From Anisus vortex (taxonomy: Eukaryota > Mollusca > Gastropoda > Planorbidae), in the NCBI GenBank assembly GCA_949126835.1, contig OX421494.1, forward strand, positions 6,166,769 to 6,230,768: DNA of 64,000 bases, in the 5' to 3' direction. A model generated the notes under the pieces. The model was not told the origin of the DNA. It did no database searches and saw only the letters and a program-made list of their open reading frames with translations. Made by a program: the position numbers and the translations under genes. Below, piece after piece: positions 33,310 to 44,449 of the stretch (its first letter is position 1; each line of letters starts with the position of its first letter).

Positions 33310-35343
33310 TCAATTATTAGTTGGGTCGGGGTGCTGCGTCTCGTTGCCATCTTGCAATGCATGGCACCTGTTTGACCTCACTTTATCTGGTCCCATTTCT
33401 TTTATTTTCCCAAATGTTTGGTTTGTAGTGTGTTTTGTGTGTTCACCATCTCTATCAATTGGTTGTCTGTCCATTATTGGCCCTTCATCGGCAATCCTCT
33501 TCAAACCACACTTTGAAGGCCGTGCCTTCCCCTTAGTTGCATGCCCCCTATGTTCCTTAAACGATGGGTTGGCCCCTTGGGAGTCACAAAATTCATCGGG
33601 GTTGGCCCCGACAGGTAAACAGATTGGCACCGCCACTGGCTTCATGGCTGCCATTCCTCTCTGCTTCTTACCGCGAGTAACCGTCGCCCCTACCTTCTTG
33701 GGTGAGTAAACCTGGTGGCCTTTTTCAGCCCCCTTAATACCATGTAACGCCTCGGCACCTACTTCTTCCGTTGCAACGGGTGTCCCTCCTATTTTCTTAA
33801 CCCAGTTTGGATTGGGTAAAAAGGGATGGCGTGCACCCTTAATATTCCCTATAATCACATCAAACAAAGGATCATGGAGTACTTGAGCCTCCACTTGCCC
33901 CTGAAAATACGGGGAATCTACACTAACGATAGCTGTCGGTACCCGCTGTACCTTACTATCAATTGTTTTGATGTAGTGATACCGCCCCGTCATGGCTCTA
34001 TCAGGAACAAGAGATCTCCGTGCTATAACTCCTTCTAAACCACTATCTCTAAGAAGGGTCCCTGGTGCACCATTTATCAACCCCTGTGATATAGGCCACC
34101 TTTCCTCCTCTATATTGAACTGAACGGCACTACTTTGGGTCTTACTGCCAGAGGCCTGCGTGGCATGGCACGATAAACCGCTCTCGTACAATTTTGCCGC
34201 CCCTGCAGGCTTACATATCCTCAGGGGGCAATTCTGAACTTTATGCCCTCTGTTTCCACAGCCGTGGCACGTCAGTTTAGAGTTCGAGTCCCAACCATAC
34301 CTCCCCTCATTATTTCTACTTTGGGTGGCGCCTCTCTTATCCTCATTCATGTAAAAGTGAGATCTACCATTCCCATTTCGAGATGGGTCCATAACAGGCT
34401 CATCCACTATATCCGACTTAACCTCCTGGGGTTTTCTACCATGGGCATCTCTATAATTTTCTGCCAATTCCAACAATTGGGTCCAAGAGTTGGGGTTCCT
34501 TTCTTTTAAAAAGACTTTCAAACCCTCCGGGGCACCTTCTAAGAGCTGTTCTCTTAGCATGAGCTCTTTTAGCCCATCAACACTCTCTTCAGTCCCCGTT
34601 AACTCTATCCATCTATTCAGATAACCCTTGAGTCTAGTCCCAAATAGATTATAGCTCTCGCTTCTATCTATTTTGGCGGATTTAAATTTTCTTTTAAACC
34701 CCTCGCCCGTAAAGTCATATGCTTTCAGTAGGGCGCACTTCAAAGCTTCATAGTCCCTACACTCAATAGGGTCAAGGCGCATGGTGGTGGCTAATGCCTT
34801 ACCAGTCAGCAAGTTTTTGAGGCACATAGCCATGTCCTCAGATGACCACCCAGCCGTTTGAGCGTGCCGGTCAAAGCGCTTAATATAACTATCCAGATCA
34901 TCTAGCCGCTCGTCAAATTTTGCGAGCTGTGGGTGGTGATTGATGGGGTGGGGAGGCTCGGGAGAAGAAGTAATGGATATGCCCTGGGCCGTGTTTTGAC
35001 CTGATTCAAGGCGGGCTATCTCAACTTCTCTATCGGCTGCTATCTTGGCTAAGGCCACGGCCTGATCAGCCGCAATTCTCGATTTCTCTACCGCAATTCT
35101 CGATTGCTCTGCCTCAACTTTCGATTGCTCTACCGCAATTCTCGACTGCTCTGTGGCGAGTTGTGCCTCTTTTATTTTACGCTCCGCGATCCTATCTGCC
35201 CTCTCAGCCTCAAACAATTCTAACTCTAACTTTCTTTCCCCTTCTGCAAAGGTAAGGACTTGAGCTTCTTCTACCCCCATAGACCTAGCAATCTCCATCC
35301 ACTCATGTAGACCTCGTACTTTCGCCATTGCTACCGTTACCAC
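33310..35343 (-). CDS. Gag-protease polyprotein of the LTR element
   Basis: This is an intact 677-codon ORF and the longest in the window. Residues about 50-110 are an Ala/Glu-rich repeated coiled coil (EQSRIAVEQS type). Residues about 138-300 form a SCAN/Gag-like capsid region (AKFDERLDDLDSYIKRFDRH, later KVFLKERNPNSW). A CCHC zinc knuckle follows (C359, C362, H367, C372), then a retropepsin-like segment with D433-S434-G435 as the probable active site and a DVIIGN motif at 495-500. The tail has no known domain. The capsid and knuckle would package element RNA and the protease would mature the particle. The Met at residue 6 is an alternative start. The lack of stops suggests recent activity or selection. 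Confidence 0.88.
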   Translation of the reverse strand: MVTVAMAKVRGLHEWMEIARSMGVEEAQVLTFAEGERKLELELFEAERADRIAERKIKEAQLATEQSRIAVEQSKVEAEQSRIAVEKSRIAADQAVALAKIAADREVEIARLESGQNTAQGISITSSPEPPHPINHHPQLAKFDERLDDLDSYIKRFDRHAQTAGWSSEDMAMCLKNLLTGKALATTMRLDPIECRDYEALKCALLKAYDFTGEGFKRKFKSAKIDRSESYNLFGTRLKGYLNRWIELTGTEESVDGLKELMLREQLLEGAPEGLKVFLKERNPNSWTQLLELAENYRDAHGRKPQEVKSDIVDEPVMDPSRNGNGRSHFYMNEDKRGATQSRNNEGRYGWDSNSKLTCHGCGNRGHKVQNCPLRICKPAGAAKLYESGLSCHATQASGSKTQSSAVQFNIEEERWPISQGLINGAPGTLLRDSGLEGVIARRSLVPDRAMTGRYHYIKTIDSKVQRVPTAIVSVDSPYFQGQVEAQVLHDPLFDVIIGNIKGARHPFLPNPNWVKKIGGTPVATEEVGAEALHGIKGAEKGHQVYSPKKVGATVTRGKKQRGMAAMKPVAVPICLPVGANPDEFCDSQGANPSFKEHRGHATKGKARPSKCGLKRIADEGPIMDRQPIDRDGEHTKHTTNQTFGKIKEMGPDKVRSNRCHALQDGNETQHPDPTNN

Positions 35344-36383
35344 TGACTAATTAAGCCCCTAAATCCTACTTCGCCGAACTAAAACAAAGCACCACCCGCC
35401 CTTAATAAATTATCATTTAAAAAGACTATACTATTCTACTACAGGTTTTGAATACAATCCCACGACCTCTGAGTGAGCCGTACAGATGCAAAGTAAACAC
35501 TTAATATCGAAACACAAAAAAGTTAAGGTCAACTTACCCCGATTTCCTGTCGATCTTTGGAAATAAACACACATATAATTTAAAAATACCACTTATCACT
35601 CACACAAATAACTACCTATAGTTCAATGTTCTCTAGATAAATTCACTGTTCGTATAGAACAACTGATGAAATGTTCTAGAAATTTAAATTGAAAGATAGT
35701 TTCTGTAGTCACGAATAGTTTCAGGATAAACTATTGTTCGGTAATTGCTGTGGTGGTCCGGTGGTCTTTGTGTGGTCGGGTTGACGTCTCTTTGTAGTGT
35801 TACTGTCTGCCGGTCAATGGTGTGGTCTGATTCCCTCGTAGAAGAATGATGTCTCGGGTGTGGTCTTCGTTGCTAGTGGGCCGCTGTGTCTGGAACGGGT
35901 GTCCAGTGCTGTCGTATTGATGCTCTGATGTGGAGCGTAACGTATTCTAATGACGCTGGAACGGGTGTCCAGTGCTGTCGTATTGATGCTCTGGTGTGGA
36001 GCGTAACGTATTCTAATGAAGCTGGAACGGGTGTCCAGTGCTGTCGTATTGATGCTCTGATGTGGAGCGTAACGTATTCTAATGACGCTGGAACGGGTGT
36101 CCAGTGCTGTCGTATTGATGCTCTGATGTGAAGCGTAATGTGTACTAGTCTACGATTCGCTGCTGGTAGGCTAAAGTAGTTGGTGGTCTGGTGTGGCTGG
36201 TGTATCTGGCTATTCACTGCAGCCGTCTGGTAGATGGCTCTACACTCTATATGAACCTTTGCCAAGTAGTTGAAGCTGGTTTCGGCGTCTCTTGCTGGAT
36301 GTGAAGCTACTGTAAGCCCCCGGTGTTGAAAGTGTCGTTTCTCTGGTCCCTAAAGTGGTAAATCCCGGGCGAGATCCCCAGAT
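35344..36383 (-). other. 5' leader of the LTR element
   Basis: The untranslated leader between 5' LTR and gag start. It contains the primer-binding-like site next to 36384 and the 66-bp tandem repeat. Confidence 0.7.
35886..36146 (+). repeat. 66-bp tandem repeat, 4 copies, in the leader
   Basis: Units start at 35892, 35958, 36024 and 36090 with GGAACGGGTGTCCAGTGCTG and have exact 66-bp spacing. The last unit is diverged at its end. Because 66 is a multiple of 3, an open frame crosses it on both strands (22-residue repeats), but it lies upstream of gag and is probably not coding. Confidence 0.95.
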
Positions 36384-37290
36384 TGTCACACGCTGAAGGC
36401 GCGGCTCTGATTATGTGCAGATTGTGCGTACGCTTATCAGGCTTTTGTGAGGTCGTTGTCTTAGGATATGAAGAGAGACGACTTTCAAACCTATTTATAT
36501 TAGTAGCTATCTCAGCAAAAAGGATTGACGAAATGCAACAGTTCTACAACGTTTATTGACAAGAAGTTTCTATATTTATATCAAAGGTTACATACATCCA
36601 ATATATACAAATAGAGGTAGATGAGAGTCGATCGAGTACAGTGTCGTCGGCTAACTTAAATGCTCACTATCAAGTAACTCCAAACTGTCAACTGTGTATG
36701 TAAGACCTACTTCGACTCTGTGTATCTAGCGACTGTGTCTGCTTAGCTACGGTCTGCTCTCTCTCTCTAGCCCTCGCTTGTCTGACTATTTATCCTCCCA
36801 AATTTTCAGTTTCTCAGGCTTGCCATAAACATCTGCGAACAATGGACCATATCCAGTTACCCTGGGTTGCCAGTGGTCTGTTGGAGAAAGGGGGGGGGGG
36901 AATAGAATAGGGGTGGAGTCTGACCTCACCTGACTCTGGGCCGCGGGACCTCCACCGGTGTATTCAACTACTCTTGAGTTATTACTCCCCTCTTGTCCCA
37001 TGCCAGAAATGTATACTAGACGCCCATTTATCAATGGTTATTTAACCCCTCTTGGACTGTTTCCCAGGGTCAAGAATTTCAACTTGCCTCCAACTTCTAT
37101 ATATATCGCCAGTCCAAGCAAAACATCTTGGTTAATTACCATTCCCATTTAAACTGTCCCTCGACTGAAAGGATTTAAGTCCGTCCAAACAAGTTTCTCA
37201 CGCTCAACTTTAAGAGTCAATTATCTCGGGTTTTTTGGCGTGTTGTTAGAAATACATAAATCCATGTTAATTCTAAAATGGATTGCAACA
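36384..37290 (-). repeat. 5' LTR of the Gypsy-type element
   Basis: 907 bp, the partner of 31205-32105. It contains a long G run at 36890-36900 and an extra ataga compared with the other LTR. Confidence 0.92.
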
Positions 37291-39063
37291 GGGGCAAGGA
37301 CACAGCCCTGTTTGACTCCGCTGAGGATGTCAAATGTGGCCGAAGTTGACCCGTCATACTGCACTGTGCCTTTCATTCCATCATGGAATGACTGTATTAT
37401 CTTCAGCAGTTTTGATGGGCAGCCAACCTTTGCCAAGACTGTAAAGAGTCCATCTCTGCTGACCAGGTCGAAAGCCTTTGTCAGATCAATGAAAGCCAGA
37501 CAGAGGGGCATGTGTTGCTCTCGGCACTTTTCTTGGAGTTGTCTTAATGAGAAGATCATATCGATTGTGGACCTTTCTGCTCGGTATCCGCAATGTGATT
37601 CGGGATACACTCTCTCAGCGAGCTTTTGCAGTTTCTTTAGAACAACACGGGCAAAAACCTTTCCCACAATACTGAGGAGGGAAATTCCCCTGTAATTATT
37701 ACAGTTACTTCTATCTCCCTTATTTTTATACAAAGTAATTATGTTGGCATTTTTCATGTCCTCGGGTACTGCTCCTTCTTCCCATGACTGGCAGAGGAGA
37801 CCGTGCAGGTGCTCCATTAATACGCTGCTGCCACACTTGATGACCTCTGGTGGGATACCGTCTTGACCTGGAGCCTTTGCTATTGGTAATCGCTCGATTG
37901 CTTCTTTTAGCTCTGCCAGGGTAGGTATGTCATCCAGTTCTGCCATGAGGGGGAGACTTTGGATAGCATCGACGGCCTCTTATGTGATGTGGTTTTGCCT
38001 GGAGTAGAACTCTGAGTAGTGTTCCACCTATCTGTCCATCTGTTTTCTCTTGTCATGAATTATCACGCCTGTTGAAAACTTCAGTGGGGCTGTGACCTTC
38101 TTTGTAGGACCCGTGGCCTTTTTTATGCCATCGTACATGCCTCTTATGTTTCCAGTGTCAGCCGATAGCTGAATGCTCTGGCATAGTTGAAACCAGTAGT
38201 CATTTGCGCAATGCTTTGCTAGCCTCTGAACCCTGCTCCTGGCTGATCTATATGTCTGCAGTGTCTGTTGATTGGGGGAATGCTTGTATTTTTTTTATTA
38301 GCACTTCGTCTTTCTTCTAAGGCGGGGGTGAGCGTGGCGGAGTTTGCCTCGAACCAGTCATTGTTTTTTTGTATTTTTTTCTTCCAAAGACCTGCATGGC
38401 TGTGCTGTGTATTGTTTCTCTGAGGTAGTCCCACTTTTCTCTGGCGCTCAAGCCAGGGAGCTCAGTGTCTAGTGAGTTCGATAGAGCCTGCGTGAACTCT
38501 GTTTTCCTTTCTGGCTGATATGTCTTGCTCACATCAATGCGGGGTCTGCCTTCTGACCTGGATCGGTGGACTTTCTTGGGCAGCAGTCTCATCTTGCAAC
38601 ACACCAGTGAGTGGTCAGTGTCGCAGTCTGCACTATGGAAGGTGCGAGTGAGAAGAACCTGCTTCATTGCGGAATGCCTGGTGATGATCAGGTCCAGCTG
38701 GTGCCGGTGTTTAGAGCGGGGATGTCTCCATGATACCATATGCTGGGGCTTTGTCTTAAAGAAAGTGTTGGTGATACATATATCATGATAAGAACATAGT
38801 TACAAGAGTCTCTGTCCGTTTTCGTTCATTTTTCCCGTGCCGAATCTTCCCAAACAGGAGGGCCATGAAACGTAGTCAGCACCCACCCTAGCATTGAAGT
38901 CGCCCAATAATATCAAATGCTCATCTTTGGGGAATGTGCCTAGCAGTGAGTCCAGCTGGTCATATAACTCATCTTTGGTGTGCGCGGTGGTGCTGGGAGT
39001 TGGTGCGTATGCACTGATTAGGTTGGCGGGCCCTGTTGCTGTGTAGGGCCAAGTAATTAGCAT
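37291..39063 (-). pseudogene. APE-type LINE, 5' part (endonuclease and RT fingers/palm)
   Basis: On the - strand, from the 5' side: an endonuclease core with LLGDFNARVG (about 38880) and, after a frameshift, CDTDHSLVCCKMRLLPKK (about 38600). A linker follows, then reverse transcriptase motifs: KAPGQDGIPPEVIK, NNYRGISLLSIVGKVFARVV, FIDLTKAFDLVSRDGL and SGVKQGCVLAP, which stops exactly at the LTR insertion. The EN N-terminus is missing, so the LINE is 5'-truncated at about 39063. An in-frame stop near 37985 and frameshifts show it is dead. Layout fits an RTE-like or related APE clade; the clade call is uncertain. Confidence 0.87.
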
Positions 39064-39249
39064 TAATTAAAATACAACTGTTGATAGCGATTTATTCAAG
39101 TAGTCCTATGCCTAAACTTAGGCTATAGGCTACCTGGAATTAACAAATCAAACATAAATAAATCAAACATTGATTTTAAAAAATAGATATACAACTATTT
39201 TTAAACGACTAGGCTGCCTACGAAGAATACTGGATATTAAATGGTATGA

Positions 39250-39585
39250 AAACGTTACTAACGCAACTGTATGGGAATTTAAAGGACAGCACATTCCAAT
39301 ATAGCAAGAAATAAAAAAAAATTGAAGAAGATGGAGATAGATAGGCCACACATTAAGAAAACCGACTACAAATTTGACTAGACAAGTTCTTACATGGAAC
39401 TCACATGGTGAAAGACGAAGAGGTAGACCCAAGAACACCTGGTGAAGAGAAGTAGAAATGGATGTGCAGCTGACCAGAAAAGCTGGTAAGAGGGAAGATC
39501 GCCAGAGACAGGAAGACATGGAAAGAAATTGTCAATGGCCTTAGCTCAACTATGAGTTAATAATGGCGAAGAAGAAGAAGACTAA
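39250..39585 (+). pseudogene. LINE 3' fragment
   Basis: The + strand encodes [19 protein letters not shown], then [12 protein letters not shown] followed by a stop and a degraded DR-rich end. It is the same C-terminal signature as at 27780 but opposite in strand. It ends in a GAA-rich tail (gaagaagaagaag) at about 39565-39578. Confidence 0.7.
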
Positions 39586-39815
39586 GCTTACAACTTGACA
39601 TCTATAGGCCCTAGTTGTTTTTCTCTTTACTCTGAATCTAAAACATAGGATCTATAGACCTAGGCCTACCCGTAGGCCTACATCGTCATTGTATGCATGA
39701 TTCTGTAATAATATTATATCTTTGAAATATAGAAAATTATTTCTACTAAAAGGATATAATAAAACTATCTATTTGCTCCTATAATCATAAAATTATAAAT
39801 TAAAAAAAAAACACT

Positions 39816-39832
39816 CGTCCCTGGGTGGGCTC

Positions 39833-39883
<51 letters not shown>

Positions 39884-39889
39884 AGAGAC
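39816..39889 (-). tRNA. tRNA-Asn (anticodon GTT)
   Basis: The reverse complement is a complete 74-nt tRNA. The acceptor stem is GTCTCTG pairing with CAGGGAC, the D arm GGCGCAATCGGTTAGCGC, the anticodon loop CTGTTAA (GTT) and the T arm GGTTCGAGCCC. It matches the canonical eukaryotic tRNA-Asn closely. A run of nine Ts right after the 3' end on the - strand serves as an RNA polymerase III terminator. No intron. Confidence 0.96.
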
Positions 39890-40487
39890 TTGTACAATAA
39901 TTTGGGGAATAAAGGAAGTCTATCTATTTATGAGGTTTTGTTCTTAAGATTTTTTGTTTTTTTATTTCGAATAGTGGTTTTTTTTAAAATAATTAATGTA
40001 GACCGCCTTATTATCCACCTGGTGAGAAAATATCATCATAGACTATAATATACATGGGCCGCTTGCTTTAGTATCACTATACTTGAAACACTGATAGTTC
40101 AGAGACTATTTTATTATTATTTGGCTTTTCTGGGTTTATTTTAGGAGCACAACTTTGCCATTCATAAGTTTTACATGATCTATGAGTGAGTCTATGACCG
40201 TTGGTCTACCGGCACAGAAGACTGAAGGCGTGTTAGCGCAAAAATCGTGGCTGGAAGAAACGGTTGAGCATTTAGCACTTTAAATACGGTGTAATCCCTG
40301 TCCTTTGATGCCGCACAATAGGATGTAATAGGGTATTTCCACAATAGTATTTTAGTTTATAAAAATTATGACTACATTACAGTATCATTACTACTATTAC
40401 TATTTTACTTACATGCACATTGATAAATATAAATATTGACTGCACCTCAAAACAAGCACCTAATAAGTAAATAGATCTAGTCTAGGC
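39890..40487. other. AT-rich DNA, no gene seen
   Basis: Flank upstream of the tRNA gene. No other feature is supported. Confidence 0.5.
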
Positions 40488-40560
40488 ATATTTCTGGCCT
40501 AGTGGTTAGTACTATGGGCTGTCATCTGGGCGTGACAAGTTCTACTCCTGCTGTTGGCAA
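40488..40560 (+). mobile_element. tRNA-Asp-like SINE head, degenerate
   Basis: tggcctagtggttagtacta (A box), GGGCTGTCATC (Asp-like anticodon loop) and aagttctactcc (degraded B box) form a tRNA-like unit followed by an AT-rich tail. It lacks the longer body of the SINE at 3337, and it is not a functional tRNA. Confidence 0.55.
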
Positions 40561-40921
40561 TTTTTATTTTTATTATTCAATTATAAATTATAGTAGCCTA
40601 TACCAGTTAAATGTGATTTTTGTAATTAACAATTTGTAAACACTTTAAGGTTTAGGCCTACTGGCATTTTAAAATTGTCAATGTTTATAAGTAGGCTATT
40701 TGCACATGTGTGTGAATAGGCACAGCCTTAAAAAAACAACAACCGAAGTCTTAGGCAAAAAAAAATATTGTTCTAATCAACTTATTAAATAAAGTAGGGT
40801 AGGGGGTTTATGTATGAGACTCATAAACTAAAGAAAACAATTTGCAAAATATAACTATAAACTATAAACTATATAGGCCATAGGGCCATAGGCCTAAAGA
40901 CTGTAGTATAACATAAATTCA

Positions 40922-41000
40922 GAAACAAGCTGCAAGGTTCGTTAATAGTGAACATTCTCAACTGACTATCATAGCACAAATTCAATTGACAAGTCTTAAT
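40922..41000 (+). pseudogene. LINE 3' scrap, relative of 20590-20740
   Basis: caagctgcaaggttcgttaa, then gtgaacattctcaactgact, matches the start of the fragment at 20590 in sequence and frame (QAARFxxSExSQLT). Confidence 0.5.
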
Positions 41001-41111
41001 GAGGCGTGACCTTTTCAAATGGAAGAGATCACAAACTTCCGGTTCTTTTTTAAAATTACCTGTAGTAAACATAAAAGCATGCTGGTGTTTGACAATTGAT
41101 TTCAACCTCGA

Positions 41112-41568
41112 CAGCCACTTCTAGTCTTTTAGAAATATACAAAGGCTACAAGATTAGTTATGAGGAATCCGTTTTTAACATCAAAAGTGAGTAGGCGATA
41201 ATTAATACTCAAAGTGTTAGTCGCGTTAGGTTAAATTTAGAGTTGTTTATAGAATAAATTAGTCAAGAGTTGCGTTTCTTGGTTATTAAAAAAGACAATG
41301 TGTAGAATCATAAAAACAATTAAAGAAAATTCTTTTGCATTTTATTAAGCAATAAGTTTGATATTATAAAAAGGTGACTTTTCACTTCTGACTTTCAAAT
41401 ACATCGTTTTCTTTTGGGAACATCTTTTGGAAATGAAATAAATTTTAATCCCTAACAACCAGTAACACAGCACACAAACATGTTTCGAATCAAAAGATCG
41501 AATATAATACCGGAAATGTTTTTCTCTGCGACCTTTTATGCATGCATAATTGTTAAAAGACTTGTCAA
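41112..41568 (+). repeat. Dispersed repeat R1, copy 2
   Basis: The same ordered words as at 16650-17117, including tcttttagaaatatacaaag, tttttaacatcaaaag, aacatcttttggaaatga and tgcatgcataat. The copies are diverged and carry indels. Confidence 0.65.
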
Positions 41569-44449
41569 TAGGTAGGCTAAGTCACTAAACTGTCTAGTCA
41601 TAGTATATAATAGAAACAATAATAGTGGAAAGAATTTAATATTGTTATGGTCAGAGCAAAGTAGAAATAATTCAAAAAGCATTAAATTATAACTTAGAAA
41701 AAAAAGACAACCCGCTAGAAATATTACAATGCATAGGAATAACAACACTTTTTGGATCATCTTCCATATATGCTACAACAAATGTATTTTACTTCTCATT
41801 TATTTAGAGTAGTGTTTGGGCATTGAACTTTGAACCTTGGCCTGCACAAACCAGGAAAACAGGCACAGAAGGTGTCTTTCAATTTGCAATTTTGGTATGA
41901 AATTCTTCATTACAAAAACATAATGGGCTTGTTTTGAAGTCGGCCTCAATGGAAGTTCCCCTTTGTTTTGTCAGATGCTTTACCCTTGCAACAATCTAGA
42001 AATTGAATTTTATCAAAACAATTATTTGTTTTGAAGAAAATGATATTTAGTATTAAAATATAATGATACTATTACTAGAAAGGTTCATATTCATATGGTT
42101 TGGAAAAGTTTTTGAAAAACTTTTTGATTTTTTAGTTTTGGGAAAGTTAGTGAATTTTACTGAGAGTCCAAACAGCATGAAAAAGACTTTGAATCTCTTT
42201 TTTTTAAAGGGAAGAACCATGTATTTCAAAGTCAGTATTAAAACTTCCATCATGTTTATTTTTTCTTAAATTATAAGTACTATAAAAATATCAGCACACA
42301 TTTTTTTATTTGGACTACCTATTGGACCATTATGTTGCCAGTAAACATGTCAGTGAAAATTAGTTTTGCAATTTTTTTTAATTTTGTAAAAAGTTTGGGA
42401 AATTTAAAATGATTTAGAACCCTGTTTAATACATGAATACCAAAGATAGTATTAAACTGCAACTGATTGAATAAATTAAAAAATATTTGTCATTTAAAAG
42501 TTAAAAGTAAAAGGCATTATGAAAAGTTTTATCTGGATTAAACATCTTAGTATAATTAAGAAAAGTCAGCTTATGTCTTATATCTGTCTTAATTTTAATT
42601 TTTTTAAATCCATATTGAATTAAAAAATCACTTTACATTAATCATTTTTAAAAATTTAAAAAAATAAGAAAAATGCTGATTACAGTGGCTTTAAATTAAA
42701 AGTTACACTTAAGTAGCTTGTGTAAAAAGAGGAATAGCTGGTCTTTACAGTCATTACTTTATTTTTAAGGTCTTTTAATTAATTTATGACACTTATTATT
42801 TATGATTCTTCAGGTTTATTGATGCTTGTAATGCAAAGGAGCGGCTTCATGCAGCAATGGGTAAAAAAAACAACAACATGGAATTTTATGTTGCTGAATT
42901 CTCACCTGTTTATTACTAAAAAAAATTCTGCAAAGAGTGTTTGACCAAACAGATCTAACAACTTAACTAAAAAATTGATGGAGCATCACTTGACTTTCAA
43001 AATCATCTCATTGTAGTAAGTCGGTCTCCAAACAGTTTCATTTTAACAGTAACAAAAAATACGGTAATAATACCTGATGAGTATGAAAAAGTGTTTTCAT
43101 TTGTGGAGCTTTTTACACTTTAAAACTTTAGGCTAATTTCTTTTCTAATAGATATCAATGTATTTCTTTAAATTTCAGGATTGTAAAAATTGACAACATG
43201 CTTTTACTACAACCCTCAGAACCAAAGACTTGCAAAATGTAAGTTCTAATCATCTCAAAGCTTTAAAGCCTTTAGAAAATTGAACATAAACTGTTACTGT
43301 TAAGCAAATATTGAGATATTCCAAGGATCTTAAAATTAAAATAAATATGAATCAAAATCCTCGCTAACTGTCAATCAAGATTGTTTATATACAAACGTTA
43401 AAAAAAACAATTCTCTTGTAACCAGTAGTTGGGAAGCCATCTTACAATTATTACTTTCTGGCATCCTTTACAAAATGTTTAATAGGCTATGCAGGTCAAT
43501 TCTGAGAAATATCTTGAAGAGTAACGAGCTGTTGTCATGACCCAGCTGTCTTATTCTGCAAAAGCTTATATGAGAGAGAACCTCAATTTCTCATTACCTC
43601 CCCTACACATATGTCCTGTAAACAGGAATTGGTATTCTTCTATCTCTAAGGAAGCTTTAAAAGCCAAAGTTTTGAGTAATGAAAAAATTACCTATAGCTT
43701 ACTAACGGGTGAAATATATAAGACATTTCAAATGCACATGTAAGACCCACTTAAAGGCTGTTTTGATATAAGGCAATAGTTTTTAACTTTAATGTTGTAG
43801 AGATTAAGAGGGTTGTGCAATTCTTCTATGCAGATGTTTCCTAGTAAATGGCTGACTAAAAGAAAAATAGACAAATGTCTTAGTAAATCGTTTATCAAAA
43901 TTGCATGATTTTGTAATGGCAGTATAATCATTCACTTGTGATTGACCCATCTGCTAATTTAAATATATGCTTAGAACACTAGAAGAAACATTAGATAATT
44001 TTTAAACTCTATTTTACATTCTGCTGAAAGTTCTGTTAAAATATTTCTAATTCTAGAATCATGTCGCACTGATAAAGTGCCTAACAAAACAAAGTGCAAC
44101 TACTATTTGATGCCAAATTAATAGCACAGTCCTTTTTGGAAGAGCTGCATCCCCTTCAAGATAACAGATTTGACTGGAAACAAGATGACAGATTTGACTG
44201 GAAACAAGCTGAGAATTGTACTGTAAAATAATTAAGCTTTAGTGTTACTTTGCAATGACTTTAGTACTATTAGTAGAGATATTTTTAACAGACATGTTTT
44301 TCTTATATGAGAACCTAAATGGTTTGAAGCTCTTTAAGGATTCAGCCGTTACACCATGTCCCATTGACATAGTAACCCTGTGGTGTCGCAACCACAGTTC
44401 ACTTTTTTTGGGTGGTGGATTTCGCAATTCAAATTCATGTAACTTTAGT
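41569..44449. other. AT-rich DNA, no gene supported
   Basis: Splice-like sequences occur at 42814-42861 and about 43179-43240, but the frames do not join. The 68-codon frame at 43537-43743 has no known domain. A weak unknown gene cannot be excluded. Confidence 0.4.

Larger units (their letters stand above)
31205..37290 (-). mobile_element. Gypsy-type LTR retrotransposon lacking pol, 6.1 kb
   Basis: Two near-identical LTRs (31205-32105 and 36384-37290) start TG and end CA on the + strand. They are flanked by a perfect 5-bp duplication, ggggc, at 31200-31204 and 37291-37295. The element lies on the - strand, so 36384-37290 is the 5' LTR. A primer-binding-like TGGGGATCTCGCCCGGG starts 3 bases inside it. 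The interior holds a tandem-repeat leader and a 677-codon gag-protease ORF. About 1.2 kb then follows with no reverse transcriptase, RNase H or integrase. It is therefore non-autonomous and would need enzymes supplied by a relative. Confidence 0.9.

Noticed and set aside
35886..36131. 22-residue repeat protein encoded by the 66-bp repeats
   Set aside because: It lies in the untranslated leader of the LTR element, and both strands are open only because 66 is a multiple of three.
42812..43240. Two exon-like segments with AG and GT borders (42814-42861 and about 43179-43240)
   Set aside because: No frame joins them without a stop, and no protein family is recognised. Transcript data would be needed.
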